Positions 29,197-46,114 of a stretch of DNA of 64,000 bases are shown here, piece by piece. How positions within the stretch are numbered: the first letter of the stretch is position 1; each line of letters opens with the position of its first letter. Under the pieces are notes generated by a model that had not been told where the DNA came from, searched no databases, and saw only the letters and a program-made list of their open reading frames with translations. The DNA comes from Pelomonas baiyunensis (lineage in GTDB: Bacteria > Pseudomonadota > Gammaproteobacteria > Burkholderiales > Burkholderiaceae_C): the NCBI RefSeq assembly GCF_043555935.1, contig NZ_JBIGIB010000002.1, positions 1 through 64,000 on the forward strand, given 5' to 3'. A program made the translations under genes and the position numbers.

Positions 29197-30786
29197 TCAG
29201 CTGAACGCGGCCGCCAGGGCGTCCAAGCCCACATGCGGGTCGTGCAGGCCCTGGTACAGCGGCGGGATGTCGCGGTTCACGCCGAACAGGCGATACACCG
29301 CGTGCATGGCGCAGTGCACCGAGTACTCGACGGTGTAGACCGTGTCGTCCGGCAGTTCCACGTGCTGCCCCAGGAAGGCGAAGTTGGCTGCGCCTTGCGG
29401 CAGCACCAGCGGCCGGTCGCCCGGCTTGCGCGGCGCGAACATGGCCGAGCCGTAGGGCAGCATCACCGGGGTCACGTCGGTGCTGGCCAGGGCGATGTTG
29501 CGAATGTCGCCAAAGCCGAGGTGCTGCAGCAGTTCGTCCAGGATTTCATGCCCGCTGCACTGCGCCATGGGCTTGGGCACGAAGTTGCCCGGGGCGTCGA
29601 TGAACAGGCCGTAGCCCCAGGCCGTGAAGGTCTCGGGCGGCATGTTGGGGAAGTGCGGCTGGTGCGGCACCACCAGCGACATCAGCCAGTTGGAGTCCAC
29701 CAGCGTCATCAGCGCGCCGGTGCCAGGCAGGTTGCCGCTGAAGTCGGCAATGCGGTCTAGCAGCGTGCGGCCGTGCAGGGTGAGCGTGAACGACTCCCAC
29801 TTGTTGTCGTCCACGTTGAAGAAGGTTTGCGGGCGGCCGAAGTCGCTGGCCTTGCGGGCCAGCGTTTCCCACAGCGACCAGGCGCCGTCACGCCGGTCGC
29901 GGATGAGTTCCGGCGCTTCGTGGTTGCCGCCGTAGGTGGCGTCGGCGGTGATGGAGCCCAGCGTCACGAAGCAGGCGTCACCCGGTGCGAGGTCCAGCGT
30001 GTGTTCGCCCTGGGCGGTGCGCACGTGCAGGCCGGTGACGCGGCGGTGGGCGGGGTCGCGCAGGTCGAAGTCCACATCCGTCACGCGGTGGCCGAAGCGC
30101 ACATCCACGCCCTGGCCCAGCAGCCAGCGCTGCAGCGGCACGGCAATCGAGTCGTACTGGTTGTAGGGCGTGCGCCGCACACCGGCCAAGGTGTGCATGC
30201 GCGGAAACTCCTGCATGAAGCGCAGGAAGTAACGGCGCAGTTCGGCGGCGCTGTGCCAGTCCTGGAAGGCGAAGGTGGTGCGCCACATCTGCCAGAAGTG
30301 GCTCTGGAAGAAATGCGGCGAGAAGAGTTCGTCAATGCGCCGCGCGCCCAGCAACGCCTCGGGCGTGGCCAGCAGGCGGGTGAGTTCGGCGCGGTCGCGG
30401 CCATTCAGCCCGTAGTGCCGTGCGTCCAGGATGCGCCCGCCCTGGCCGATGAGCCGGGCGTGCGCTTCGGTGCGCACCTGGGCATTGAACGCGTCGATCT
30501 CCTGCCGCACGCTCAGGCCCGGTTTTTCCAGGGAGGGAATGCCGTCCAGCAGGTTCCACAGGCACTGGTACACCTCCTCGCACAACATGCGGCCGCCGCG
30601 GGTCACGAAGCCGGGTTGGGTGGGCGAGGTGCTGCCATCCAGGCAACCACCGGCGGTGCCGCCTTCTTCGAGGATGTGGATGTGCGGGCCGGGCATGCCG
30701 GCATCGCGGATGAGAAACGCGGCCGAGGCCATGGAGGCGATGCCGCCGCCCACGAGCCAGACATGGGCATTCTTGGAGTCGAGCAT
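29197..30786 (-). CDS. ohyA: Oleate hydratase
   Basis: A 529-residue FAD-dependent hydratase adding water to the cis-9 double bond of oleate (10-hydroxystearate). Dinucleotide motif WLVGGGIASMASAAFLIRD near the start, then HILEE, the active-site stretch RGGRMLCEEVYQCLWNLL, and TPYNQYDSIAVPLQRWL, all typical of the family. ATG 30786 is chosen because the FAD motif follows at the usual distance; an upstream GTG (30816) would add ten residues. An FNR-like site lies upstream. It probably detoxifies or modifies unsaturated fatty acids. Confidence 0.92.
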   Translation of the reverse strand: MLDSKNAHVWLVGGGIASMASAAFLIRDAGMPGPHIHILEEGGTAGGCLDGSTSPTQPGFVTRGGRMLCEEVYQCLWNLLDGIPSLEKPGLSVRQEIDAFNAQVRTEAHARLIGQGGRILDARHYGLNGRDRAELTRLLATPEALLGARRIDELFSPHFFQSHFWQMWRTTFAFQDWHSAAELRRYFLRFMQEFPRMHTLAGVRRTPYNQYDSIAVPLQRWLLGQGVDVRFGHRVTDVDFDLRDPAHRRVTGLHVRTAQGEHTLDLAPGDACFVTLGSITADATYGGNHEAPELIRDRRDGAWSLWETLARKASDFGRPQTFFNVDDNKWESFTLTLHGRTLLDRIADFSGNLPGTGALMTLVDSNWLMSLVVPHQPHFPNMPPETFTAWGYGLFIDAPGNFVPKPMAQCSGHEILDELLQHLGFGDIRNIALASTDVTPVMLPYGSAMFAPRKPGDRPLVLPQGAANFAFLGQHVELPDDTVYTVEYSVHCAMHAVYRLFGVNRDIPPLYQGLHDPHVGLDALAAAFS

Positions 30787-30857
30787 GGAACGAGCGCGGC
30801 GTACCGCGCGAAGCACTGAGGTGCGTTGACTCTAGGCAGCGCCCCCGGGGCTTGGCT

Positions 30858-30871
30858 CTGATGCGCATCAA
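30858..30871. promoter_or_regulatory. FNR/CRP-like box upstream of ohyA
   Basis: CTGATGCGCATCAA differs at one base from the FNR consensus TTGAT-N4-ATCAA. Its centre (30864.5) is about 43 bases upstream of a transcription start that would follow a TAGAGT -10 hexamer on the minus strand (30833-30828). This resembles a class II FNR activator position. It could instead act on the plus-strand gene at 31036. Confidence 0.5.
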
Positions 30872-31035
30872 GGGGGCGTCAAAACCGGCGGAGCTCTCTA
30901 ACGACGGCGCGCAGCAACGAAAGCTTCACGCGGCCCGCGCAGCATCCCCAGGTTTTGCGGCGATGCTTGCCGCTGTGTTCTTCCGGCCGCTGTGCATCGG
31001 CGTGCCGGCCTGTCGTTTTTGATTGAGCGAGCCTG

Positions 31036-31557
31036 ATGACTGCACCCACCGTTCCCCGCCACTGGGCCACGCCCGTGGTGATGGCCTGTTTCACCGTGAT
31101 GGCCGCCACCGGCGTGTTGATGTTCTTCCGCTGGCAATCGCCGCTGCAGAAGGAAATTCACGAATGGCTGGGTTGGGGCTTGCTGGCCGCGGTGCTGATG
31201 CACGTGCTGGCCAACCTGCCGGCGTTCAAGCGCCACTTCGCCGGCCCGCGCCAGGCCGTGGCGTTGCTGACGGTGGCGGTGCTGGTGGCAGGCGGCAGCT
31301 ACTTTGTGCGCCCGGCCGACGGCAAGGGCCCGTCCGTGTCGGCCCTGGCGGTGCAGGCCCTGGCCCGGGCGCCGCTGCACACGGTGGCCGACGTGTTCGG
31401 CCTGCCGGTGCCCTCCGCCCGGCAGGCGCTGGCGGATGCCGGCCTCACGCTGGCGGACGACAACACCAGCATCGACACCGCCGCCCAAGGCAACCGCGAG
31501 CGCGTGGGCAAGGCCCTGAAGGCGCTGGCCAAGGCCGCGCCACAGCCGGCGCGCTGA
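31036..31557 (+). CDS. DUF4405-type small membrane protein
   Basis: A 173-residue protein with helices near 12-30, 42-62 and 75-92, then a soluble Ala-rich C-terminal part to the end. Histidines in HEWLGWGLLAAVLMHVLANL and KRHF resemble heme-ligating histidines of small cytochrome-b-like DUF4405 proteins. The C-terminal part contains a repeat-like segment (PSARQALADAGLTLADDN). Function unknown. No operon partner; the next gene is convergent. Confidence 0.6.
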   Translation: MTAPTVPRHWATPVVMACFTVMAATGVLMFFRWQSPLQKEIHEWLGWGLLAAVLMHVLANLPAFKRHFAGPRQAVALLTVAVLVAGGSYFVRPADGKGPSVSALAVQALARAPLHTVADVFGLPVPSARQALADAGLTLADDNTSIDTAAQGNRERVGKALKALAKAAPQPAR

Positions 31558-31612
31558 GCTTGGGTCGTGGCCAGCCTGGGCACCAAAGCACCCGGCCGCC
31601 GCGCGCTGGACA

Positions 31613-33139
31613 TCAGCGGGTGCAACTGACCCAGGTTTTGCCCGAGTCGGTGCTGCACTCCTTGTAGGTGGTCTTGTCGGTGCGCGTGGTGATGCGCACC
31701 CAAGGGCCGGCGTTGGCCTTCTCCACCGTGATGCGCAGGTCGGTGTCGTCGGTGGAACGCTTGTACCAACTGTCGGTGGCCAGCAGGACGTCTTCGTCGA
31801 ATCGGATGCCGCTGGCAGCGATGCGCGCGATCACGGGGCTGAAATCGAGCTGACCGCCCTTGCCCTGCAGGTGATGCCACGCGGACAGTGCGCCGAACTC
31901 GGGTTGTTGCGGGCTGAAGCGCAGCACGTTGGTGTACGACACCAGACCCTTGGTGTAGTGGGCGTAGTAATCCAGCAGCGTGGGCGTGCCCGGTGTGGCG
32001 TGGGCATCACCCAGGCAAGCCAGCGGGTCGGCCTCGCGCTTGGGGTCGGCGTACTGCACAACCAGTTCGTAGGTGACGCCGTCGCGCACTTGCGCCACCG
32101 ACTCGTGCGTGAAGCATCCGTAGTCGCTGTTCATGTCGTCCACGTTGTACGCGGAGCGCGTGGTCTTCAGGCTCGCGTTGCCGAAGGGTTGGCTGTCTTC
32201 CACCGTCAGGTTCAACACCCGGGTCACGCGGGTCAGGCTGTCGTCCAGCATGACCCATTCGTGGCGATAGCCTGAGGGGCGCCACACCGAGACGTTGCGG
32301 TACCAGACCCCGGCGCGATCGTTGATGTTGTCCGTGCCGCGACCGCGGTACACCTCCGCGCGGATGAAGCGGGCGTCCGGGTACTGGGCGTGCAGTTGCT
32401 GCTTGTAGGCGTATCCCGCCTTCAAGCCTTTCACGATGTCCTGGGCCAGGGCATGGCTGCCGGTGTCCTGGGTCTGGATGAAGTCCGCATGGATGCGGGC
32501 CTCCGACAGGTTGTAGCGGCTCACCAGGTCACCCATGACGTTCCGAATCTCGGAGCTCATCGATTCCCGCAGCTGCTGGTTCTGGCGCAGTTGTTCACAG
32601 CTGTTCAGGTTGGCGGAGGTGGCGGTGAGCCGCGTGCGCACTTGATCCCAGATGGCGGTGGTGAGGGGCGAGATGTTCATCACCTGCTCGGGGGTCAACG
32701 GCCGCAGCTGTGGCGCCATGGCCATCTGGTAGGCAGCCTTGACCGGGCCGGTGTCCTCGTCCACCGCGCCAACCGGCACATCCACGTACAGCGTGGCATA
32801 GGGCAGGCACGCCTTTTGGCTTTCGTTCAATTCCAGCTGGTAAGCGCCCGCGGCCTTGGACACGGCAAACGGCTCGTCGGCGTCCTTCACGTGATTGGCA
32901 TTGATGTCGAGCCACACCGTGGCGCCGCTGATGTAGCCGTCAATCACCTTGCCGGCAACCGACGTCTTGACCTCAGGCGGCGGAGGCTCAGGGGTGGGGG
33001 CCGGGGTGGGCACGGGAGCCGGGACCACGGGCGTGGGGGCGGGGTTTCCACCGCCGCCGCATCCAGCCAAGGCCAATGTCAATCCAGTGATCCATGCCGT
33101 GGCCACCACTTGGCCGCGCGTGGTCGTCGATCGTGCCAT
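31613..33139 (-). CDS. Lipoprotein of unknown function
   Basis: A 508-residue lipoprotein: signal ending in the lipobox LALAGC, a Gly stretch, then a Pro/Thr/Glu-rich linker to about residue 60. A small beta domain follows (VAGKVIDGYISGATVWLDIN, with a DINANHVKDADEP calcium-loop-like segment). The rest is unrecognised and contains scattered cysteines. Similar N-terminal domains occur in surface lipoproteins of proteobacteria. The RBS and start are conventional. No functional assignment is possible from sequence alone. Confidence 0.75.
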   Translation of the reverse strand: MARSTTTRGQVVATAWITGLTLALAGCGGGGNPAPTPVVPAPVPTPAPTPEPPPPEVKTSVAGKVIDGYISGATVWLDINANHVKDADEPFAVSKAAGAYQLELNESQKACLPYATLYVDVPVGAVDEDTGPVKAAYQMAMAPQLRPLTPEQVMNISPLTTAIWDQVRTRLTATSANLNSCEQLRQNQQLRESMSSEIRNVMGDLVSRYNLSEARIHADFIQTQDTGSHALAQDIVKGLKAGYAYKQQLHAQYPDARFIRAEVYRGRGTDNINDRAGVWYRNVSVWRPSGYRHEWVMLDDSLTRVTRVLNLTVEDSQPFGNASLKTTRSAYNVDDMNSDYGCFTHESVAQVRDGVTYELVVQYADPKREADPLACLGDAHATPGTPTLLDYYAHYTKGLVSYTNVLRFSPQQPEFGALSAWHHLQGKGGQLDFSPVIARIAASGIRFDEDVLLATDSWYKRSTDDTDLRITVEKANAGPWVRITTRTDKTTYKECSTDSGKTWVSCTR

Positions 33140-33249
33140 CCATCCCCTCCCGCTCGTCGTGAAAAGGCGCGCAGTGTAGGGACCCTTCGCAGCCCAAAAA
33201 GGCTTCCGGCTGCTGGAGCGGAGGGTGCAATTTCACCTCCGGTTGGAGG

Positions 33250-33876
33250 TCATTTCGTGAGGATCATGCGCAGGCCCAGGCCGATGAACACCGTGCCGGC
33301 CAGTCGGTCCAACCAAGGGCCGATGGCCGGGCGCCGGTTCAGCCAGGCGCCCACGCGGCCCGAGAAGTAGCCCAGCGCGCCGAACAGCAGCGCCGCCTGC
33401 GCGGTGAACAACAGCCCGAGCAGCCCCAGCTGCACCGGCACGCCGCCCTGCGAAGCCACCACGAACTGCGGCAGGAAGGCCAGGAAGAACAGCACCACCT
33501 TGGGGTTGATGGCGTTGGCCACCAGGCCTTTCACGAACAGCTGGCGCAGCGAGGCGCCGTCATCGCTGCCGCCGCCCACGGCCACCCGGCCCGCGTGGCG
33601 CCAGGCCTGCACGCCCATCCACACCAGGTAGGCGCCGCCCACGGCCTTCAGCAAGCCGAACGCCAGCGGTGACGCCGCCACCAGCGCGCTCACGCCCACC
33701 ACCGCCAGCAGCGTGTGGCTGAGGCAGCCCAACGCACAACCCAGGCCAAAGGCCATGCCGGCCCGCCGCCCGCGGGACATGCCCATGCTGAGCACCATCA
33801 GGTTGTCAGGCCCCGGCGTGGCGGTGAGCACCAGCGCGGCGGCGAGGAAGGCGAGGGTCTGGGCGAGCGTCAGCAT
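33250..33876 (-). CDS. LysE/RhtB family amino-acid exporter
   Basis: A 208-residue inner-membrane exporter with six predicted helices. The family signature TATPGPDNLMVLSMGMSRGRRAG lies near the N-terminus, with GGAYLVWMGVQAWR in the middle and NAINPKVVLFFLAFLPQFV after the central loop. Substrate (basic or neutral amino acids, homoserine) cannot be read from sequence. Single gene, divergent from the ParB-like gene. Confidence 0.9.
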   Translation of the reverse strand: MLTLAQTLAFLAAALVLTATPGPDNLMVLSMGMSRGRRAGMAFGLGCALGCLSHTLLAVVGVSALVAASPLAFGLLKAVGGAYLVWMGVQAWRHAGRVAVGGGSDDGASLRQLFVKGLVANAINPKVVLFFLAFLPQFVVASQGGVPVQLGLLGLLFTAQAALLFGALGYFSGRVGAWLNRRPAIGPWLDRLAGTVFIGLGLRMILTK

Positions 33877-33962
33877 GGGCGCGATGCTAAGCCGCGCAAC
33901 CGCCTGAACGCGCCTCTCTAGAATCCGCCCCCTTTTCCGAAGTTCGCACCCGCCCGGCTCCC

Positions 33963-34895
33963 ATGGACATCGTCGTCAACGAAGACCTCAAGGCATACAT
34001 CGACCCCCTCACGCCGGACGAAGAGGAGGCCCTGGAGCGCAGCCTGCTGGCTGAAGGCTGCCGCGATGCATTGGTGCTGTGGGGCAACGTGCTGGTGGAC
34101 GGCCACAACCGGCACCGGCTGTGCACCAAACACGGCATTCCATTCCGCACGGTGCAGAACCCGCGCTTCAAGTCGCTGGAAGACGTGCACCTGTGGATGA
34201 TCGACCAGCACCTGGGCCGGCGCAGCGTGTCGGACTTCCAGCGTGGCGTGCTGGCGCTGCGCAAGCGCGAGATCGTGGCCGAGCGCCGGGCGCGCGTGGC
34301 GGCGGTGGAGTCGGGTGCGGTGGAAACGGTGGCGGCGCCGGCTGTGCAGGCCGCGGCGGACGCGGTGGCGTCGGCGGACATGGCAAGCGACGTGGCCGCA
34401 GCACCCGTAGCACCCGCAGCCGCGCTGCCGCCGCAAGACAGCCTGGAAACCCGTGAGGCCCTGGCCCGTGCCGCGCGCCTGAGCAGCAGCCAGGTGGTGT
34501 TGATCGAAAAAATCCAGAAGCAGGGCGCGCCGGAGTTGGTGGCGGCCGTGCGGGCGGGCACCGTGTCCATCAATGCGGCGGCGGCGGTGGCGAGCCTGCC
34601 GGTGGAGGAGCAGGCCGCGGCGGCTGCGGCCGGTGCTGAAGAGTTGAAGCAGGCGGCCAAGCGGGTGCGCGAATCGCGCCGCCGGGCGCCGCCGGCTGAG
34701 GTGGCCGCCACCGACGAGGCTTCCGCCGCGCCGGCCGCGCCTGAGGCGGGCGATGCCTTGCCGTCGATCGATGCCCTGCGCCAGCGGGTGGCCGACCTGG
34801 AAGCCGAAAACGCCCTGCTGCGGGCGGAACTGGCGGGCCTGCGTGCTGCCGGTGGCGGCGAGGGCGTCAGTGGCGGGGGTGGCGCGCCGTTCTGA
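33963..34895 (+). CDS. ParB-like N-terminal-domain protein
   Basis: A 310-residue protein. The N-terminal 100 residues resemble a ParB/sulfiredoxin-type domain (EEEALERSLLAEGCRDALVLW, LVDGHNRHRLC, MIDQHLGRRSVSDFQRG). An Ala-rich linker follows, a possible helix-turn-helix region (LARAARLSSSQVVLIEKIQ) and a C-terminal leucine-heptad coiled coil (IDALRQRVADLEAENALLRAEL). No parA, origin or plasmid genes are near, so it is an orphan, perhaps a regulator or nucleoid-associated protein rather than a partition factor. Confidence 0.65.
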   Translation: MDIVVNEDLKAYIDPLTPDEEEALERSLLAEGCRDALVLWGNVLVDGHNRHRLCTKHGIPFRTVQNPRFKSLEDVHLWMIDQHLGRRSVSDFQRGVLALRKREIVAERRARVAAVESGAVETVAAPAVQAAADAVASADMASDVAAAPVAPAAALPPQDSLETREALARAARLSSSQVVLIEKIQKQGAPELVAAVRAGTVSINAAAAVASLPVEEQAAAAAAGAEELKQAAKRVRESRRRAPPAEVAATDEASAAPAAPEAGDALPSIDALRQRVADLEAENALLRAELAGLRAAGGGEGVSGGGGAPF

Positions 34896-34904
34896 GCGCC
34901 GCGT

Positions 34905-35914
34905 TCAGTCGGCCCAGCGCTCGCGGATGGCCAGCATTTGCGGCAACTCCGCCACGAACAGCTCCACCAGGGTGGGGTCGAAGTGCTTGCCGGCATCGGC
35001 GCGCAACTGCGCCACGGCCTCGTCCACCGGCCAGGCCTTTTTGTAGGGCCGGTCGCTCGTGAGGGCGTCGAACACATCGCACAGCGCCACGATGCGCGCT
35101 TCCAGCGGAATGGCCTCGCCCGCCAGGCCGTGCGGGTAGCCACTGCCGTCCCACTTCTCGTGGTGGTGAAGGGCCACACGGCGGGCCATTTGCAGCACGC
35201 GGGCGTCATGCTCGCCAATGATTTCAGCGCCCATTTCCGGGTGGCTGCGCATGTGCGCCCACTCCTCGGGCGTGAGCTTGCCGGGCTTGAGCAGCACCGC
35301 GTCGGCAATGCCGATCTTGCCCACGTCGTGCATGGCGGCGGCGTTGAGCAGGTCGTCGGCCTCGGCGTCACTCATGCCCAGGCGCCGCCCGATGACGGCT
35401 GCGAAATGACTCATGCGCAACACGTGGCGCCCGGTTTCGTTGTCGCGGTACTCGCCCGCGCGGCCCAGGCACTGCACGATGGCCAGCCGGCTGGCGCGCA
35501 GCTCGTCCGCCGCCACCAGCGACAAGTGGTTGCGCACCCGCGCCAGCACGATGGGCGCGCTGATGGGCTTGGTGATGTAGTCCACCGCGCCGGCGGCGAA
35601 GCCCTCGGCTTCGTGCTCGGGGTCGGCCAGGGCGGTCACGAAGATGACCGGAATGCGCCGCAGGGCAGCGTCCGCGTCGGGCGCCTTCAGGCGCCGGCAC
35701 ACCTCCAGGCCGGACAGGCCCGGCATCATCACGTCCAGCAGGATCAGGTCCGGCCGCTCTCGGGCCGCCAACTCCAGGGCCTTCTCGCCGTCGCGTGCAA
35801 AGGCCAGGCGGTAGCGCGACTGCAGCACCTGACGCAGCACCTGCAGGTTGGCCGGTTCGTCATCCACCACCAGCAGCTTGGGGCGCCGGTCGTCTGCAAC
35901 GTCGGGACTGTCGG

Positions 35915-35918
<4 letters not shown>
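34905..35918 (-). CDS. Response regulator with HD-GYP c-di-GMP phosphodiesterase domain
   Basis: A 337-residue protein: REC domain 1-130 with the phospho-acceptor Asp in LILLDVMMPGLSG, then an HD-GYP domain with MHDVGKIGI (HDxGK) and HHEKWDGSGYP, complete for catalysis. It should hydrolyse c-di-GMP when phosphorylated. Its ATG overlaps the end of the MHYT kinase gene by four bases (35915-35918), so that kinase is the probable phosphodonor. Convergent with the ParB-like gene. Confidence 0.94.
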
Positions 35919-39571
<3,653 letters not shown>

Positions 39572-39597
39572 GGCGTGCCTCCAGGCCGGGGTGAGGG

Positions 39598-40410
39598 TCA
39601 GTCGCGGAACGTGGGCGCGGCGCCCTTGCCGGCCATCAGTGCGCGGGTCAGGTCTTCGCTCATCAACATCCCGGCGTTCCAGGTGGCGATGTAGTTCAGG
39701 CCGTCGGCCACCGAGTGGTCGCGGGCGAAGTTCAGCTGCTCCTTGGTGCCGCGAATGCTCAGCGGCGACTTGGCGGCAATGCTGGCGGCGATCTGGCGCA
39801 CACCGGCTTGCAGGGTCTCGCGGGTGTCGAACACGCGGTTCACCAGGCCGATGGCTTGCGCCTCGGCGGCTTCCACGCGCCGGCCGGTGTAGGCCAGCTC
39901 ACGCACCAGGCCCTGGCTGCCGATCAGCTTGGGCAGCCGCTGCAGCGTACCCACATCGGCCACCATGCCGATGTCGATCTCCTTGATGGAGAAGTAGGCG
40001 TCGGCACTGCAGTAGCGCATGTCGGCGGCGCAGATGAGGTCGATGCCGCCGCCCACGCAGGCGCCGTGGATGGCCGCCAGCACGGGCTTGCGGCAACGCT
40101 CCAGGCTGGTGAGGGTGTCTTGCATGTCCAGGATCACGCGGCGCAGGGCCTCGCGGGTGCGGCCGTCGCACGGGTCCTGAATCTGCGGGGCCAGGCCCAT
40201 CATCATTTGCAGGTCGATGCCGGCGGTGAAGTGCTTGCCTTCGCCGTCCAGCACCACCACGCGGCATTCGGGCTGGCCGTCCAGCCAGTCGAAGGCGCGA
40301 CGGAAGTCTTGCCACATGGTGGCGTTCATCGCGTTGGCCTTGTCCGGGCGGTTCAGCCGCACGGTGGCGATGTGGTCTTGCAGGGTGATGGCGAGGGTGT
40401 CGAGTTGCAT
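39598..40410 (-). CDS. Crotonase family, probable delta3,5-delta2,4-dienoyl-CoA isomerase
   Basis: A 270-residue crotonase. Oxyanion-hole segments HFTAGIDLQMMM and HGACVGGGIDLI are present. The segment IKEIDIGMVADVGTLQRLPK closely resembles the ECH1-type dienoyl-CoA isomerase motif, whose acidic residues (E and D) are catalytic. It therefore probably shifts double bonds during beta-oxidation of unsaturated fatty acids. It is embedded between two sensor-kinase genes on the same strand, 26 bases before the MHYT kinase start, with no other fatty-acid gene adjacent. Confidence 0.85.
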   Translation of the reverse strand: MQLDTLAITLQDHIATVRLNRPDKANAMNATMWQDFRRAFDWLDGQPECRVVVLDGEGKHFTAGIDLQMMMGLAPQIQDPCDGRTREALRRVILDMQDTLTSLERCRKPVLAAIHGACVGGGIDLICAADMRYCSADAYFSIKEIDIGMVADVGTLQRLPKLIGSQGLVRELAYTGRRVEAAEAQAIGLVNRVFDTRETLQAGVRQIAASIAAKSPLSIRGTKEQLNFARDHSVADGLNYIATWNAGMLMSEDLTRALMAGKGAAPTFRD

Positions 40411-40563
40411 GCGAGGGGCAGGTTATGGGGCGCGCCGGGGCCGCGCCGCCTGGGCTCAAGTGATGTGATCGTGCCACCACCCGGCCTGGCCCGGCCGCTC
40501 AAGGGTGACACGGGCGGTGATATTTGCCCGCCGCCGTGCCTTCGGGGCGGCCCTGGAGCGCGC

Positions 40564-45089
<4,526 letters not shown>

Positions 45090-45093
<4 letters not shown>

Positions 45094-46103
45094 GCCGCGC
45101 TCCCCTGGGCGTCCCGCGTGGCGGGCGAGTCGGTGGAGGGCAGCGGGCACCCACCCGGGGCGGCCGGGGAGGGCTGGGCGTCGAGGATGTCTTGCCGCCA
45201 GGTGCGGTCGCGGCCGGCCTGTTTGGCGGCATACAGCGCTTCATCAGCGGCTTGGGTCAGGCGCTCCGGCGCCAGCCCGGGTGCGGCCGGGCCTGCGGAG
45301 CGCGGCGGATACACCGCGATGCCCACGGACACCGTCACGTGGTCGGCCGTTTGGGACGTGGCGTGCGGCAGCGCCGCGTCCCGCAGGCGGCTCTGGATGC
45401 GGGCGGCCACATCTTCGGCCCCGGAGCCGTCGGTGTTGGGCAGCAGCACGACGAACTCTTCGCCGCCGTAGCGCGCAAGCACGTCGGTCGGGCGGCGCAG
45501 CGAGTCGCTTGCGGCATCGGCCACCCGGCGCAGGCAGTCGTCACCCGCGGGGTGGCCGTAGTGGTCGTTGTAGGCCTTGAAGTGGTCCACATCCATCATC
45601 AGCAGCGCCAGGGGCTGGCCGGTGCGGTTGGCCCGCGCCCATTCGCGCTGCAGGGCTTCGTCGAAGCTGCGGCGGTTGGCCTGGCCGGTCAGGCCGTCCG
45701 TGGCGGCCACCGCGCGCAGGGTGTCGGTCAGCGCCTTCACGCGCAGCTGGGTGCGCACGCGGGCCACCAGCAGGGGCTCGCTGATGGGCTTGGTGATGAA
45801 GTCGGACGCGCCGGCTTCCAGCCCGCGCAGTTCGTCGGCGGGCTCCAGGTAGCCGGTGACAAAGATGACAGGCACGTCGGCCAGGGCCGGGTCAGCCTTC
45901 ATGCGCCGGCACACCTCGAAGCCGCTGATGTCTGGCAGGTCGCCGTCCAGCAACACGAGGTCCGGCACGTGTTCGTGCACTTTGGCCAGCGCTTGGTGGC
46001 CGTCCATCGCAAAGCGGATGCGCCCCATGCCCTTGAGGGCGCCGGCCATGACCTGAATCATGCCGGGGTCGTCATCCACGAGAAGAAGTTCGGGGGCGTT
46101 CAT
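45090..46103 (-). CDS. Response regulator diguanylate cyclase (REC-GGDEF)
   Basis: A 337-residue protein from ATG 46103. The REC domain has the Asp in LVLLDGDLPDISG. The GGDEF domain runs from LTGQANRRSFDEAL through MDVDHFKAYND to the active-site signature YGGEEF. An RxxD inhibitory site upstream of the signature is not evident. It makes c-di-GMP. It lies between two histidine-kinase genes, 12 bases after the upstream one and overlapping the next by four bases. Confidence 0.92.
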
Positions 46104-46114
46104 GCAAGCAAGGC

